DNA from: Phreatobacter sp. | GTDB lineage: Bacteria > Pseudomonadota > Alphaproteobacteria > Rhizobiales > Phreatobacteraceae | Length of the DNA: 56,393 nucleotides | NCBI RefSeq assembly: GCF_022843985.1 | Contig: NZ_JALHMP010000029.1 | Coordinates: 1 to 56,393, forward strand | Reading direction: 5' to 3' | Shown here: positions 30,869 to 40,079 of the stretch, piece after piece | Layout: the number at the start of each line of letters is the position of its first letter | Position numbering within the stretch: position 1 is the first letter of the stretch | Notes under the pieces: model-generated | Seen by the model: the letters and a program-made list of their open reading frames with translations, nothing else | What the model was told of the DNA's origin: nothing | Databases searched by the model: none | Program-made: the position numbers and the translations under genes

Positions 30869-32056
30869 TTGAGCACCGGTACCAACCCGCGGCTCGGCCG
30901 CTATGTGACGTCGGTGTTCGGCGATGAAGCCGTGCGCGCCTTTATTCCCCCACCCTTACCGCCAGTCCCGGAGGTGAACTTAGGACCTCTGGTTCCGCTG
31001 CTTGACCAGGCCGCCACGGCACTCGGCCGGCTGGACGGGGTCACGACGGTCCTGCCCGACTCGCCGCTGTTCATCTACATGTACGTTCGGAAAGAGGCCC
31101 TGCTTTCGTCCCAGATCGAGGGCACGCAGTCGTCCCTTTCCGATCTACTGCTTTTTGAGAACGACGAGATCCCGCAGGTTCCCCTCGACGACGTGGCAGA
31201 GGTCTCGAACTACGTACGGGCGCTTCAGCATGGCCTCAACCGGCTTCGGGGAGGCTTTCGCCTCTCTCTACGGCTCATCCGCGAGATCCATGAGATTCTG
31301 CTGAGTGAAGGACGCGGCAGCAGCAAGCAGCCTGGGGAGTTTCGCCGGACGCAGAACTGGATCGGCGGCACCCGACCAGGAAATGCGCTGTTTGTGCCCC
31401 CTCCCCCCGATCAGGTCATGGAGTGCCTGGGGCAGCTCGAGAAGTTCATGCATGAGGACCACAAGAGCCTGCCACTACTGGTTCGCGCGGCTCTCGTGCA
31501 CGTCCAGTTCGAGACCATTCACCCATTTCTGGATGGCAATGGGCGCCTGGGCAGGCTGCTCATCACTTTTCTGCTGTGTGCTGAGGGCACGCTTCGCGAG
31601 CCGATCCTCTACCTCAGTCTTTATTTCAAGACGCAGCGGAGCACCTACTACGACCTTCTGCAGGCCGTCCGCGAGCGTGGCGACTGGGAGTCTTGGATCG
31701 AATTTTTCCTGACCGGGGTGGTGGAGACGGCCAACCAGGCGACGGACACAGCCCGCCAGCTCCTGGCGTTGTTCGAGGCCGATCGAAAGGCGCTGTCAGG
31801 CATAGGGCGGGGTGGCCCGTCAGCATTGCGGGTCCACGAGATGCTTCAGCGGCGTCCTCTGACGAGCGTGGCCGCGGCCGCCAAGCAGCTCCAGCTTTCA
31901 GAGCCGACCGTCCAGAAGTCCCTCGACGCGATGATGAAGCTGGGGATCGTGCGGGAGATGACAGGAAAGCGCCGCCGCCGCCTCTACGCTTACGCGAAGT
32001 ACCTGAGTATCCTCAACCAAGGTACCGATCCGCTCTCGCCGAAGACTGCGCCCTGA
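30869..32056 (+). CDS. Fic family protein (AMP-transferase) with C-terminal winged helix
   Basis: Fic enzymes usually transfer AMP from ATP to target proteins. The active-site motif is HPFLDGNGRLGRLL (about residues 216-229), fitting HPFxxGNGRxxR fully. An N-terminal inhibitory helix of the (S/T)xxxE(G/N) kind is present in SSQIEGTQSS, making this a class II, self-inhibited Fic. The C-terminal part contains a winged helix-turn-helix (SVAAAAKQLQLSEPTVQKSLDAM). The start is a TTG. It is the first gene of a plus-strand run and lies just after AAGCAAA palindromes. Possible roles are autoregulated toxin, stress modulator or defence component. Confidence 0.9.
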   Translation: MSTGTNPRLGRYVTSVFGDEAVRAFIPPPLPPVPEVNLGPLVPLLDQAATALGRLDGVTTVLPDSPLFIYMYVRKEALLSSQIEGTQSSLSDLLLFENDEIPQVPLDDVAEVSNYVRALQHGLNRLRGGFRLSLRLIREIHEILLSEGRGSSKQPGEFRRTQNWIGGTRPGNALFVPPPPDQVMECLGQLEKFMHEDHKSLPLLVRAALVHVQFETIHPFLDGNGRLGRLLITFLLCAEGTLREPILYLSLYFKTQRSTYYDLLQAVRERGDWESWIEFFLTGVVETANQATDTARQLLALFEADRKALSGIGRGGPSALRVHEMLQRRPLTSVAAAAKQLQLSEPTVQKSLDAMMKLGIVREMTGKRRRRLYAYAKYLSILNQGTDPLSPKTAP

Positions 32057-32059
32057 TCC

Positions 32060-32305
32060 ATGAACGCCGTTGAAATCGAAGAAGCCATCTCAGCGCTCGC
32101 TGAGCAGCCTTTTGACACCGCCGAGTTTCCCTATGCCTTCCTCGAGGCGTTTGGGCGCAAAGAGACGGCCCTGAAGCGCGCATTGAAGTTCAAGCTCGAG
32201 CGCGGCCGGCTGCCGTCCATCACGGCGGCCGATCCTTGGGAAAAGCGGATGGCCGAGGGCGTGGCCTTCCTTGCGCGCATGAAGGCCGAGGTCGCCGATG
32301 GCTAG
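32060..32305 (+). CDS. Short ORF; N-terminus resembles a class I DNA methyltransferase, probably a remnant
   Basis: 81 residues. The first 30 or so (EIEEAISALAEQPFD...FPYAFLEAFGRKETALKR) resemble the N-terminus of large class I SAM-dependent DNA methyltransferases found in restriction islands, as I remember them. After that point the sequence departs (FKLERGRLPSITAADPWEKRM) and stops. There is no SAM-binding or NPPY motif. It could be a deletion fusion of a methyltransferase gene, or a real small protein. It starts 3 bp after fic and overlaps the next gene by 8 bp, so it is placed like a translated member of the operon. Confidence 0.5.
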   Translation: MNAVEIEEAISALAEQPFDTAEFPYAFLEAFGRKETALKRALKFKLERGRLPSITAADPWEKRMAEGVAFLARMKAEVADG

Positions 32306-33503
32306 GCAGTTCACCGATGAGGACGACGCGCTGCTCCAGGAGCTGGGCGTCGAGGTTGAGGCCAAACCCAGCAGCGGCCGCAGCGCCCGGGATGAGCGGA
32401 TCATCGCCGGATTTGAGGACATTCAGCGCTTCGTGGAGACCCATGGTCGCGCGCCACAGCATGGTGAGGGCCGAGACATCTTCGAGCGTCTCTATGCCGT
32501 GCGGCTGGACCGGCTCAGGGCCCAAGAAGACTGTCGGGCTCTCCTAGCCCCGCTTGACCATCAAAAGCTCCTCGAGGGCTCTCCCCTGCCCTCCTCAGCC
32601 ACGGTGCCCGACGATCTGGACGATGACGCGCTGCTGACTCTGCTGGGCGTTGAGGCTGAGGTCCCAGATATTGGCGAGCTTCGCCATGTCCGCTCGGTTG
32701 CCGAGAAGCGGGAAGCCGAAGAGATCGCCAACCGCCAGAAATGCGAGGACTTTGCGGACTTCAAACCGCTGTTTGAGCGGGTGAAGCGCGAGCTGAAAGA
32801 TGGGGTGCGGACCGCCCTGCTCTTCCGCAAGGACGCCGGTTTCCTGAAAGCCGACATCACCCAGGGTAGCTTCGTGATCCTGGGCGGCCAGATGGCCTAT
32901 GTTGCCGAGATTGGGGATCCGATCCGCGCGCCGAATGGGGAATTCGACGCCCGTATGCGGGTGATTTATGACAACGGAACCGAGAGCAACTTGCTCCTGC
33001 GATCGCTCCAGCGCGCCCTCTATAAGGACGAGGCAGGACGGAGGATCTCGGAGCCCTCGGCCGGTCCCCTCTTTGCCGATACCGCCGAGCCCGAGGACCT
33101 GGAAAGCGGCACGATCTATGTACTGCGAAGCAAATCCGACCACCCCACGGTCTCAGCAAGCCGAGAGCTGATCCATAAGATCGGTGTGACCGGAGGTGCG
33201 GTTGAACGTCGGTTCGCGAATGCGCGGCTGGAGCCCACCTTCCTGATGGCAGATGTGGAGGTCGTTACGACCTACAAGCTGTTCAATATTAATCGGGTGA
33301 AGCTCGAGAACCTCATCCACAAGGTCTTTGGCCCGGCGCGGTTGAACATCGAGATCATGGACCGGTTTGGCCAGCCTGTGACCCCGCGGGAATGGTTCCT
33401 GGTGCCGCTGTTCGTGATTGACGAGGCCGTCGAGCGGATCAAGGACGGGACAATCACCGATTTTGTCTACGATCCAGCGGCAGCCGCTCTCAAACACCGT
33501 TGA
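32298..33503 (+). CDS. GIY-YIG nuclease family protein
   Basis: 401 residues. The C-terminal third carries a GIY-YIG/T5orf172-like domain: TIYVLRSKSD, then HKIGVTGGAVERR, and LENLIHKVF with the Glu expected of the metal site. In this subfamily the KIG plus VERR elements take the place of YIG and its arginine. The rest is charged and probably helical. Genes of this type commonly accompany the class I methyltransferases that the preceding short ORF resembles. The pair may therefore be the residue of a restriction-modification unit whose methyltransferase was lost. The start overlaps the previous frame by 8 bp. Confidence 0.72.
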   Translation: MARQFTDEDDALLQELGVEVEAKPSSGRSARDERIIAGFEDIQRFVETHGRAPQHGEGRDIFERLYAVRLDRLRAQEDCRALLAPLDHQKLLEGSPLPSSATVPDDLDDDALLTLLGVEAEVPDIGELRHVRSVAEKREAEEIANRQKCEDFADFKPLFERVKRELKDGVRTALLFRKDAGFLKADITQGSFVILGGQMAYVAEIGDPIRAPNGEFDARMRVIYDNGTESNLLLRSLQRALYKDEAGRRISEPSAGPLFADTAEPEDLESGTIYVLRSKSDHPTVSASRELIHKIGVTGGAVERRFANARLEPTFLMADVEVVTTYKLFNINRVKLENLIHKVFGPARLNIEIMDRFGQPVTPREWFLVPLFVIDEAVERIKDGTITDFVYDPAAAALKHR

Positions 33504-33550
33504 TTGAGGCTTAGACGCCGCATTTGGCTTAAGCGTGCTGAGGTCTCGCT

Positions 33551-34315
33551 ATGGCAATACCTAACTTTGCAGTCGTTTATGCGGGCAAGATTGTCGGCGA
33601 TATGCAGGCACACTACAGGTCACTGCCTCTCGGGGCCAGCGTTGGGCGATATGAGTCCGAGGTAGAAGCCCTGTTGTTGCTGCTTCAAGGAGTACGCCAC
33701 ATCGACGCTGTTATTGAGCTTTCGCGTTCGTCTCCCGACTATGTTCCCAGTGCCATGGTCCTCGCCCGAGCGGCCCTAGAGTCTGTTACGCTAGCCGCCT
33801 GGCTAATCAGTCCAGAAGATCCGTTTGAACGAGAGTGCCGCTATATCGCCCATCTTGAGCGAGATATCTCTGCACGCACTCGGATAGCACAGCGCAAGGG
33901 AGATGAATTCATTCAACAAGATAGAGAGAATGACGCCATCAAGGAATTCTACGAGAGCCTCAAAACAGCCCTCGCGGAGCAAGGATACGTTCACATTCCA
34001 AGAATGCCCAAAATCGTGGTCATGATTAGTGATGTCTTTGGCCGAGACATGGCACAGCACTATATCCACGCATCGCAATATGCTCACGGTGGACATTATT
34101 CTACGTGGCTATACAGGCGCAATCTTGGGAGTATGAAAGAGATTGAGCTGAGCATCGAGCCGCGGCAATGGCGCCACGCCTTTTGTCTGTGTTTAGACGT
34201 GATGGGGATTCCGGCAGGAAAGATAGTCCAGCGGCTCACTGGCATCGAGCCGCTCTTCACCCAGATCTGGGTCGCGGAAAAGAAGGCCGAGCTTGTCCGC
34301 CAGTTTCTGGGGTGA
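33551..34315 (+). CDS. DUF5677-like protein
   Basis: 254 residues, largely helical. It contains AMVLARAALESVTLAAWLI and, further on, HYIHASQYAHGGHYSTWLY. The spacing of Arg, Glu and later His/Ser residues resembles the DUF5677 group, whose helical bundles are sometimes compared to HEPN proteins. No enzymatic activity can be claimed. It sits between the nuclease-like protein and the DUF2130 gene, 47 bp after the former. Its GC content is lower than that of the genes to its left. It may be a separate cargo gene. Confidence 0.5.
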   Translation: MAIPNFAVVYAGKIVGDMQAHYRSLPLGASVGRYESEVEALLLLLQGVRHIDAVIELSRSSPDYVPSAMVLARAALESVTLAAWLISPEDPFERECRYIAHLERDISARTRIAQRKGDEFIQQDRENDAIKEFYESLKTALAEQGYVHIPRMPKIVVMISDVFGRDMAQHYIHASQYAHGGHYSTWLYRRNLGSMKEIELSIEPRQWRHAFCLCLDVMGIPAGKIVQRLTGIEPLFTQIWVAEKKAELVRQFLG

Positions 34316-34374
34316 GATCGAAGATCCAGACAGATTTCATTGATCTAGAATACAATCTATGAGAGCGTCAGAGC

Positions 34375-35649
34375 ATGACAGAGCCCGTGATTGTATGCCC
34401 CAACTGCCAGCACGAGATGAAGCTCACGGAGTCGCTGGCAGCTCCTCTGCTTCAACAGACTCGGCATCAGTTTGAACAGAAGCTGGCGCTCAAGGATAAG
34501 GAAATCCAGGCCCGCGAGGCCGCCGTTCGCGACCAACAAGCCGCCGTTGAGCACGCGAAAGCCGCTGTAGCCGAACAGGTGGCAGCACAGCTGAAGATCG
34601 AGCGTGAGAAGGTAGCCGCCGAGGAGGCGAAGAAGGCTCGGCTGGCGCTTGGTGCGGACCTAGAGCAACGGGCCAAGGAGGTGGCCGAGCTTCAGCAGAT
34701 TGTAGCGGATAAGGACGTCAAGCTCGGGGAAGCTCAGAAAGTCCAGGCTGAGTTGATGAAGAAGCAGCGTGAGCTAGACGATGCTAAGCGCGAGCTGGAT
34801 CTAACGGTCGAAAAGAAGGTCCAGGAATCCTTGGTGGTGGTCCGCGACAAGGCGAAGCAAGAAGCGGAGGATAGCCTCAAACTGAAGGTTACTGAGAAAG
34901 AAGAGCAGATTGCCTCGATGCAGCGCCAAATCGAGGAGCTACGTCGGAAGGCTGAGCAGGGCTCTCAGCAGCTCCAGGGCGAGGCCTTCGAGATCGAGCT
35001 GGAGGCCGTTTTGCGGGCGAAGTTCCCTCGGGACATCATCGAGCCGGTACCCAAGGGAGAGTTTGGTGGGGACGTGCTGCACAGGGTTGTCGGACCGTCG
35101 GGACAGGTCTGCGGGACCATTCTTTGGGAGAGCAAGCGTACCAAGAACTGGAGTGACGGGTGGCTGCCGAAGCTTCGCGAAGATCAGCGGACCGCCAAGG
35201 CGGAAGTTGCGCTCATCGTATCCAACGCACTGCCCAAGGGTGTGGAAACCTTTGACCAGGTTGACGGCGTGTGGGTCACCGAGCCGCGTTGCATGATTCC
35301 TGTTGCCCTGGCGTTACGCCAGACCCTGGTGGAGCTGGCCAGTGCACGTCAGGCATCAGAGGGTCAGCAGACGAAGATGGAGCTGGTCTACCAGTATCTG
35401 ACCGGGCCACGATTCCGGCACCGGATAGAGGCAATCGTCGAGCGGTTCGGTGACATGCAGGCGGACCTAGAGCGCGAGCGAAAAGCAATGACACGGCTTT
35501 GGGCGAAGCGCGAGGAGCAGATCCGGGGGGTCATAGAATCGACGGTGGGGATGTACGGGGATCTGCAGGGTATTGCCGGGCGGGCGCTTCAGGAAATTGA
35601 GAGCTTGGATGTGCTGGCGATTGAGGCTAAATCTGACGAGGCTTTCTAA
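34375..35649 (+). CDS. DUF2130 coiled-coil protein with nuclease-like core
   Basis: 424 residues. A zinc-ribbon start (IVCPNCQHEMKL) leads into a long coiled coil (about residues 25-205, heptads rich in Glu, Lys, Ala and Gln). Then comes the DUF2130 core: GEAFEIELEAVLRAKFP, GGDVLHRVVG and ILWESKRTKNWSDGW, followed by KAEVALIVSNALP. The Glu, the Asp of GGD and the ExK of ESKRT are placed as in PD-(D/E)XK nucleases. DUF2130 proteins have no settled function, but this arrangement suggests a DNA-cutting or DNA-binding role. It is followed after 2 bp by an RloC-like ATPase, so the pair is probably co-translated. Confidence 0.72.
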   Translation: MTEPVIVCPNCQHEMKLTESLAAPLLQQTRHQFEQKLALKDKEIQAREAAVRDQQAAVEHAKAAVAEQVAAQLKIEREKVAAEEAKKARLALGADLEQRAKEVAELQQIVADKDVKLGEAQKVQAELMKKQRELDDAKRELDLTVEKKVQESLVVVRDKAKQEAEDSLKLKVTEKEEQIASMQRQIEELRRKAEQGSQQLQGEAFEIELEAVLRAKFPRDIIEPVPKGEFGGDVLHRVVGPSGQVCGTILWESKRTKNWSDGWLPKLREDQRTAKAEVALIVSNALPKGVETFDQVDGVWVTEPRCMIPVALALRQTLVELASARQASEGQQTKMELVYQYLTGPRFRHRIEAIVERFGDMQADLERERKAMTRLWAKREEQIRGVIESTVGMYGDLQGIAGRALQEIESLDVLAIEAKSDEAF

Positions 35650-35651
35650 CC

Positions 35652-37907
35652 ATGCTTCTAAAGTTCGAGCAGATCGATGAGATAGGGCGCTTTTCGAGTT
35701 TCAAACACAAGGCGCCACAGTTTCCGAAACTGCCCCTCGTGTTCGCAAGGAACGGCTACGGGAAAAGCACTTTGTGTTCGATCCTTCGATCCGCTTCAGA
35801 ATCGAAGGGACACCACATCTCCGCTCGCCGCCGACTGGGGGCGGTGAACCCGTCTTCAGTGCGGCTCAGTTGGGCAGCCGGAAAGTCATTCACTTTCGCG
35901 GGGGTTGCCTGGAATTCATGCCCGGGGATGATTCACGTTTTTGACCAGGAGTTCGTCCACCAGAACCTTCACATTGGGGAGAGCGTAACCCGCGACAACA
36001 AACGTAGTCTTTTACCGATAATCCTGGGACAGGACGGCGTCGCCTTGGCGCAGAAGATCATCGATCTCGATAAGGAACAGCGCGAGCTAGGCGAAAAGAT
36101 CAGGGGCGCTTCTCAGATTATCAGGGCGAGGCTGCCTGTCATCCCTGAAAACAAGGTCGAGAGCTTTTGCCGCAATGCCGTGCCTGCCGATATCGCCGAG
36201 AAGGTTGAAGACTACGGCCGCAAGCTCGAGCTCGCCAAAAACGCCCATGTCGTCCGCCAGAAGGCGAACCTGAGGGTGATCTCGGCCGGGACGCTAAGTC
36301 ATCACCTGAATGTTTTGAGCAGGACACTTGATTCCGTTTCGGCCGACGCAACAGCGCGCATCAGGGCACAGCTTGAACTGCACAAACTGGGAGCGCGAGG
36401 CGAGGCCTGGCTGAAGTTCGGCGCAGATCATGCGGACGGAGAGAGCTGCCCTTTCTGCAATCAGCCTACCGCGGACCTCGACCTAATTGGGGTCTACAAG
36501 GGGTATTTCAGCGAGGCGTTTTCCCAGCTTTCCACGGATCGAGATGAAGGCTTGGCTGAGTTGAATGCCGGTTTCGGCGTCGAAGGTGCAACATTCTTAG
36601 CCTTGCTGGATGGCAACGGCGTTGATGTGGAATTCTGGAAAACCGTTTGCCAGCTTCCCGTTATCCCCGACATGAGCGCCGATCAGCGCATGGCGTGCGT
36701 GGACGCCTTCAAGACTCTGGATGGCCTCTATCAGCTGAAGGTTGCCAACCCGCTTGCCGTCGTACGTCCTGGTGCAGCTGCCCAAATCCTCGAAGACGCC
36801 TTCGCTCTGATGGACGCCTACAATGTAGATATTGCAGCCTGCGCTGCGGCGGTTGATGCGGCCAAAGCGGCCACGGCAGCGATCGACGTGGCCGAGGCAA
36901 ACAGGATCAATGAGTCCTGGAAGGCATTGCAGGCGAAGCAGGCTGAGCCGGTCAAATCTGCGGTGCACGACTACATCGCCGCTGACAATAGGCGAAAGGA
37001 ACTGGACACCGAGAAGAAGGCCGCACAAACCGCGCTGACCGCTTACTCAAAAACCACGATTGCCACCCGGCAGACTCAAATCAATGAACTACTCGCCCTG
37101 TTCGGTGCTGGATTTTCGATTGTCGACGTCAAGGCTACTTATGTGGGCCGTGAGCCTAACACAGACTATGCGCTCGCTGTCGGCTCTCACAAGGTTAAGG
37201 TCGGAGACCGCTCCAACGATGAGCCGAGTTTCAAAACGGTGTTGAGCGCGGGCGACAAGAGCACTCTCGCCTTGGCCCTTTTCCTTTGCCAGGTACGGGC
37301 GGATCCGAATATCGCAGACGCCGTTGTAGTTTTCGACGACCCCTTCAATAGCCAGGACATGGGTCGGCAGTTTGAAACCACCAGCCAGATCAGAGCAGTG
37401 GCAAAGCTGGCCTGTCAGACGATCGTGTTTTCGCACGATGCCCGTTTCCTTCACATGATTGAGCGTGATGCTCCCAGCGCCGACGTCCAAGCTTATCAGA
37501 TTAGCTGCACGGACCAGGGTGTGGGAGATATCAAGGTCTGGTCGTCGGAGGCGGAGCTAAAGACGACCTACATCCGACATTACGAAATGATCACCGAGTA
37601 TGCGAAGCACGGAACACTGCTCGCCGGCACCGATCACGCCGGGGTCCACAAGGCGATCCGGCCGTTCCTCGAAGACTTCATCAAGAACAGATTTCCGGGA
37701 CGATTTGCCGCTGATGCCTATCTCCACGAGATGGCCACCGCGATCGAGGCGTCCGGTGCGACGGATCCGATGCACGCGTCGACGGCTGATCTTCTTGCCT
37801 TGAACGAGTACACCCGCCCGACCATGCACGGGGGAGCACTGGTGACGGAGCCCATTGCACTCCGCGCCCAGTGTCAGCGCGTTCAGCGAATTATCGGACT
37901 ATACTAA
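35652..37907 (+). CDS. RloC/PrrC-like ABC-type ATPase, possible anticodon nuclease
   Basis: 751 residues of the AAA_13 type. Walker A is ARNGYGKSTLC (about residues 32-42). A CPFC in GESCPFCNQPTADL (about 263) lies in the middle coiled coil, as the zinc hook does in RloC. The ABC signature-like LSAGDKSTLALALF (about 533), Walker B VVVFDDPFNSQD (about 557) and switch His in IVFSHDARFL (about 593) follow. The C-terminus has RPFLEDF (about 668-674) and later RPTMHGG (about 722). The R-x3-E plus distal His resembles the anticodon-nuclease triad of PrrC and RloC. Such enzymes cut tRNA when a restriction system or DNA repair is disturbed. Nuclease activity is inference. Confidence 0.68.
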   Translation: MLLKFEQIDEIGRFSSFKHKAPQFPKLPLVFARNGYGKSTLCSILRSASESKGHHISARRRLGAVNPSSVRLSWAAGKSFTFAGVAWNSCPGMIHVFDQEFVHQNLHIGESVTRDNKRSLLPIILGQDGVALAQKIIDLDKEQRELGEKIRGASQIIRARLPVIPENKVESFCRNAVPADIAEKVEDYGRKLELAKNAHVVRQKANLRVISAGTLSHHLNVLSRTLDSVSADATARIRAQLELHKLGARGEAWLKFGADHADGESCPFCNQPTADLDLIGVYKGYFSEAFSQLSTDRDEGLAELNAGFGVEGATFLALLDGNGVDVEFWKTVCQLPVIPDMSADQRMACVDAFKTLDGLYQLKVANPLAVVRPGAAAQILEDAFALMDAYNVDIAACAAAVDAAKAATAAIDVAEANRINESWKALQAKQAEPVKSAVHDYIAADNRRKELDTEKKAAQTALTAYSKTTIATRQTQINELLALFGAGFSIVDVKATYVGREPNTDYALAVGSHKVKVGDRSNDEPSFKTVLSAGDKSTLALALFLCQVRADPNIADAVVVFDDPFNSQDMGRQFETTSQIRAVAKLACQTIVFSHDARFLHMIERDAPSADVQAYQISCTDQGVGDIKVWSSEAELKTTYIRHYEMITEYAKHGTLLAGTDHAGVHKAIRPFLEDFIKNRFPGRFAADAYLHEMATAIEASGATDPMHASTADLLALNEYTRPTMHGGALVTEPIALRAQCQRVQRIIGLY

Positions 37908-38128
37908 TTTGGTACCCGCAGCCAATCACGGATCGTGCTGCGCATAAGTTAAGAACCCTGCACGGTCTGGCGCTCTCGTAGAGCGGTCCACAGCAGCAGC
38001 GCAGCTCCGAGCGTGATCACCACATCGGCCAGATTGAAGGTCGGGAAATGAAGGCCGCCCGCGTGCAAGTCGATGAAATCCGTGACCACGCCGTCATGCA
38101 GACGATCCGCCAGGTTGGCGAACCCGCC

Positions 38129-38150
38129 GTAATCATCCGGCGTAGGCCGC
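38129..38150 (+). repeat. IS66 inverted repeat (right end in tnp orientation)
   Basis: GTAATCATCCGGCG, extended to 38150, matches the reverse complement of the other end with 3 mismatches. It is preceded by the target duplication AACCCGCC. Confidence 0.93.
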
Positions 38151-38157
38151 GGCAGGC

Positions 38158-38382
38158 CTATTTTGGCCTGCTGCGATGGATTTCGATGAGGTTGAGCAGG
38201 CTTTCGACGCCGTATTCGGTGAAGGCCATGGTCCCGTCCTCGTGCTGCGGATCGTAGACCCAGATCAGCCCGTCCTCCGGCTCCATGTCGAGCGCGAGAT
38301 CGGCGAGCCAGTCTTCGTCCTTGTCGAGATCGCGAGCGACGAGCGCCAAGGTCCGGACGGAGTGGACCTTGTTGACGTGCAT
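38158..38382 (-). CDS. IS66 small accessory protein
   Basis: 74 residues (DLDKDEDWLADLALDMEPEDGLIWVYDP...VESLLNLIEIHRS), highly acidic. It starts two bases after the tnpC stop and ends 8 bp before the inverted repeat. Small acidic passengers like this accompany some IS66 elements; the function is unknown. I chose the ATG at 38382 over an upstream start that would overlap tnpC. Confidence 0.65.
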   Translation of the reverse strand: MHVNKVHSVRTLALVARDLDKDEDWLADLALDMEPEDGLIWVYDPQHEDGTMAFTEYGVESLLNLIEIHRSRPK

Positions 38383-38384
38383 CG

Positions 38385-40034
38385 TCAGGCCGCGACTGCT
38401 GTGATCGACGGCGCGCGCCAGTTCCACGGCAAAAGCTCGTCGAGCCGGCCTTGGGTCATTCCGGCGATGCGGGCAAGCACGTCGGCGAGCCAGGTCTGTG
38501 GATCGACGTCGTTCATCTTCGCTGTCTGGATCAGCGTCGCCATGGCGGCGGCACGCTCGGCGCCGCGATCGGAGCCCGCGAAGAGCCAGGCTTTTCGACC
38601 GAGGGCAAAACCTCTGAGCGCCCGCTCGGCGGCATTGTTCGACAGGCAGGCCCGTCCGTCGTCGAGGAACGAGGCAAAGCCGTCCCAGCGCCTGAGCATG
38701 TAGTCGATCGGCTTGGCGACGGTCGCCGAGCGCGAGAGCTTGACGCGCTGCTCGCCAAGCCAGGCGCGCAGGTCGTCGACGATCGGGCGGCTGCGCTCCT
38801 GCCGGACCTGGCGGCGCTCGTCGGCGTCCAGGCCATTGATCTCGCGCTCGATGGCGAAGAGCGCGTCAATGCGCTTCACCGCCTCCAAGGCGATCGGCGA
38901 CACGGGCGCGGCGCCAGGCCCGCGCCGTGCGCTCGCGGCGATGTCGGCGAGCTCGAAGAAGCCCCGGCGGGCATGCGACCAACAGAGCGCCGACGTGACC
39001 GGCCCGCCCGGACGCGCGGGATCGTACAGCCCGTTGTATCCGCCATAGGCGTCGGCCTGCAGGATGCCGCTCCAAGTCGCGAGGTGCACGTCCGGATGCT
39101 CTTGCCGCCGGTCGCGTGAGGCGAAGTAGAGCGCCGCCGGCGGATCGGCGCCGCCGAAGGGCCTGTCGTCGCGCACATAGGTCCAGATCCGGCCCGTGTC
39201 GGTCTTGCCCCTGGCGAGGATCGGCACCGTCGTGTCGTCGGCGTGCAGCCTCTGCGCCGCCATGGCGTGCCGGGCGATCAGGTCATGTAACGGCGCCAGC
39301 GCCACAGTCGCCGCGCCGACCTGGTCGGCGAGCGTCGAGACGGAGAGGTCGATGCCCTCTCGAAGGTATCTCTCGCTCTGCCGGTTCAGCGGTTGGTGCT
39401 GACCGAACTTCTCAAACAGTACCATGGCCAGCAGGTTCGGCCCCACGAAGCCGCGCGGCGTCACATGATAGGGCGCCGGCGGCTGTGTGATCATCTCGCA
39501 AGCGCGGCACGTGAACTTCTCCCGCACGGTCTGGATCACCTTCCAGGACCGCGGCACGACCTCCAGGGTCTCCGTCACGTCCTCGCCGAGCTTCGACAGC
39601 TTCATCGAGCCGCAGCACGGGCACGATGTCGGTGCTGCGATCACGACCCGCTCGCGCGGCAGATGCTCCGGGAAGGGCTTGCGGACAGGACGACCGCGCG
39701 CCCGTACGGGCAGCGATGCCTGGCGCGACATCGCCTCCGCCGCAAGTTCGTCCTCGGTCGCCTTCGATTCGAGCTCCTCGAGCTGAAGCTCCATCTGGTC
39801 GATGAGGCGCATCGTGCGCTCCGAGCGCTGACCGTAGAGCTCGCGCTTGAGCTTCTCGATCATCAGCTTGAGATGCACGATCGTCGCCTCGGTCGATGAC
39901 GCCGCGGCCTTCGCGGTGAGGGCTTCGGCTTGCGCCTCGATACGCGCCTGGCGCTCCGCCAGGATCATCGCATGCGCCGCTGCCAGATCAGTCGGCAGCG
40001 TCGGCGGGACGGGCGATTCAGCGGGCGCGTTCAC
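38385..40034 (-). CDS. tnpC: IS66 transposase TnpC
   Basis: The main DDE transposase of the element, 549 residues. An N-terminal coiled coil and a zinc-finger-like part (TSCPCCGSMKLSKLGEDVTE, CRACE) precede the catalytic domain. The catalytic residues are Asp in LHADDTTVPIL, Asp in LQADAYGGYN and Glu in SNNAAERALRGFALGRKAWLFAGS. The length is normal and no frameshift is seen. It is the last large gene of the tnpABC order and starts 45 bp after tnpB. Confidence 0.95.
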   Translation of the reverse strand: MNAPAESPVPPTLPTDLAAAHAMILAERQARIEAQAEALTAKAAASSTEATIVHLKLMIEKLKRELYGQRSERTMRLIDQMELQLEELESKATEDELAAEAMSRQASLPVRARGRPVRKPFPEHLPRERVVIAAPTSCPCCGSMKLSKLGEDVTETLEVVPRSWKVIQTVREKFTCRACEMITQPPAPYHVTPRGFVGPNLLAMVLFEKFGQHQPLNRQSERYLREGIDLSVSTLADQVGAATVALAPLHDLIARHAMAAQRLHADDTTVPILARGKTDTGRIWTYVRDDRPFGGADPPAALYFASRDRRQEHPDVHLATWSGILQADAYGGYNGLYDPARPGGPVTSALCWSHARRGFFELADIAASARRGPGAAPVSPIALEAVKRIDALFAIEREINGLDADERRQVRQERSRPIVDDLRAWLGEQRVKLSRSATVAKPIDYMLRRWDGFASFLDDGRACLSNNAAERALRGFALGRKAWLFAGSDRGAERAAAMATLIQTAKMNDVDPQTWLADVLARIAGMTQGRLDELLPWNWRAPSITAVAA

Positions 40035-40079
40035 AAGGAGAGGGAATCACATCCGCCAGCAAACACAAGACTCGAAGCT

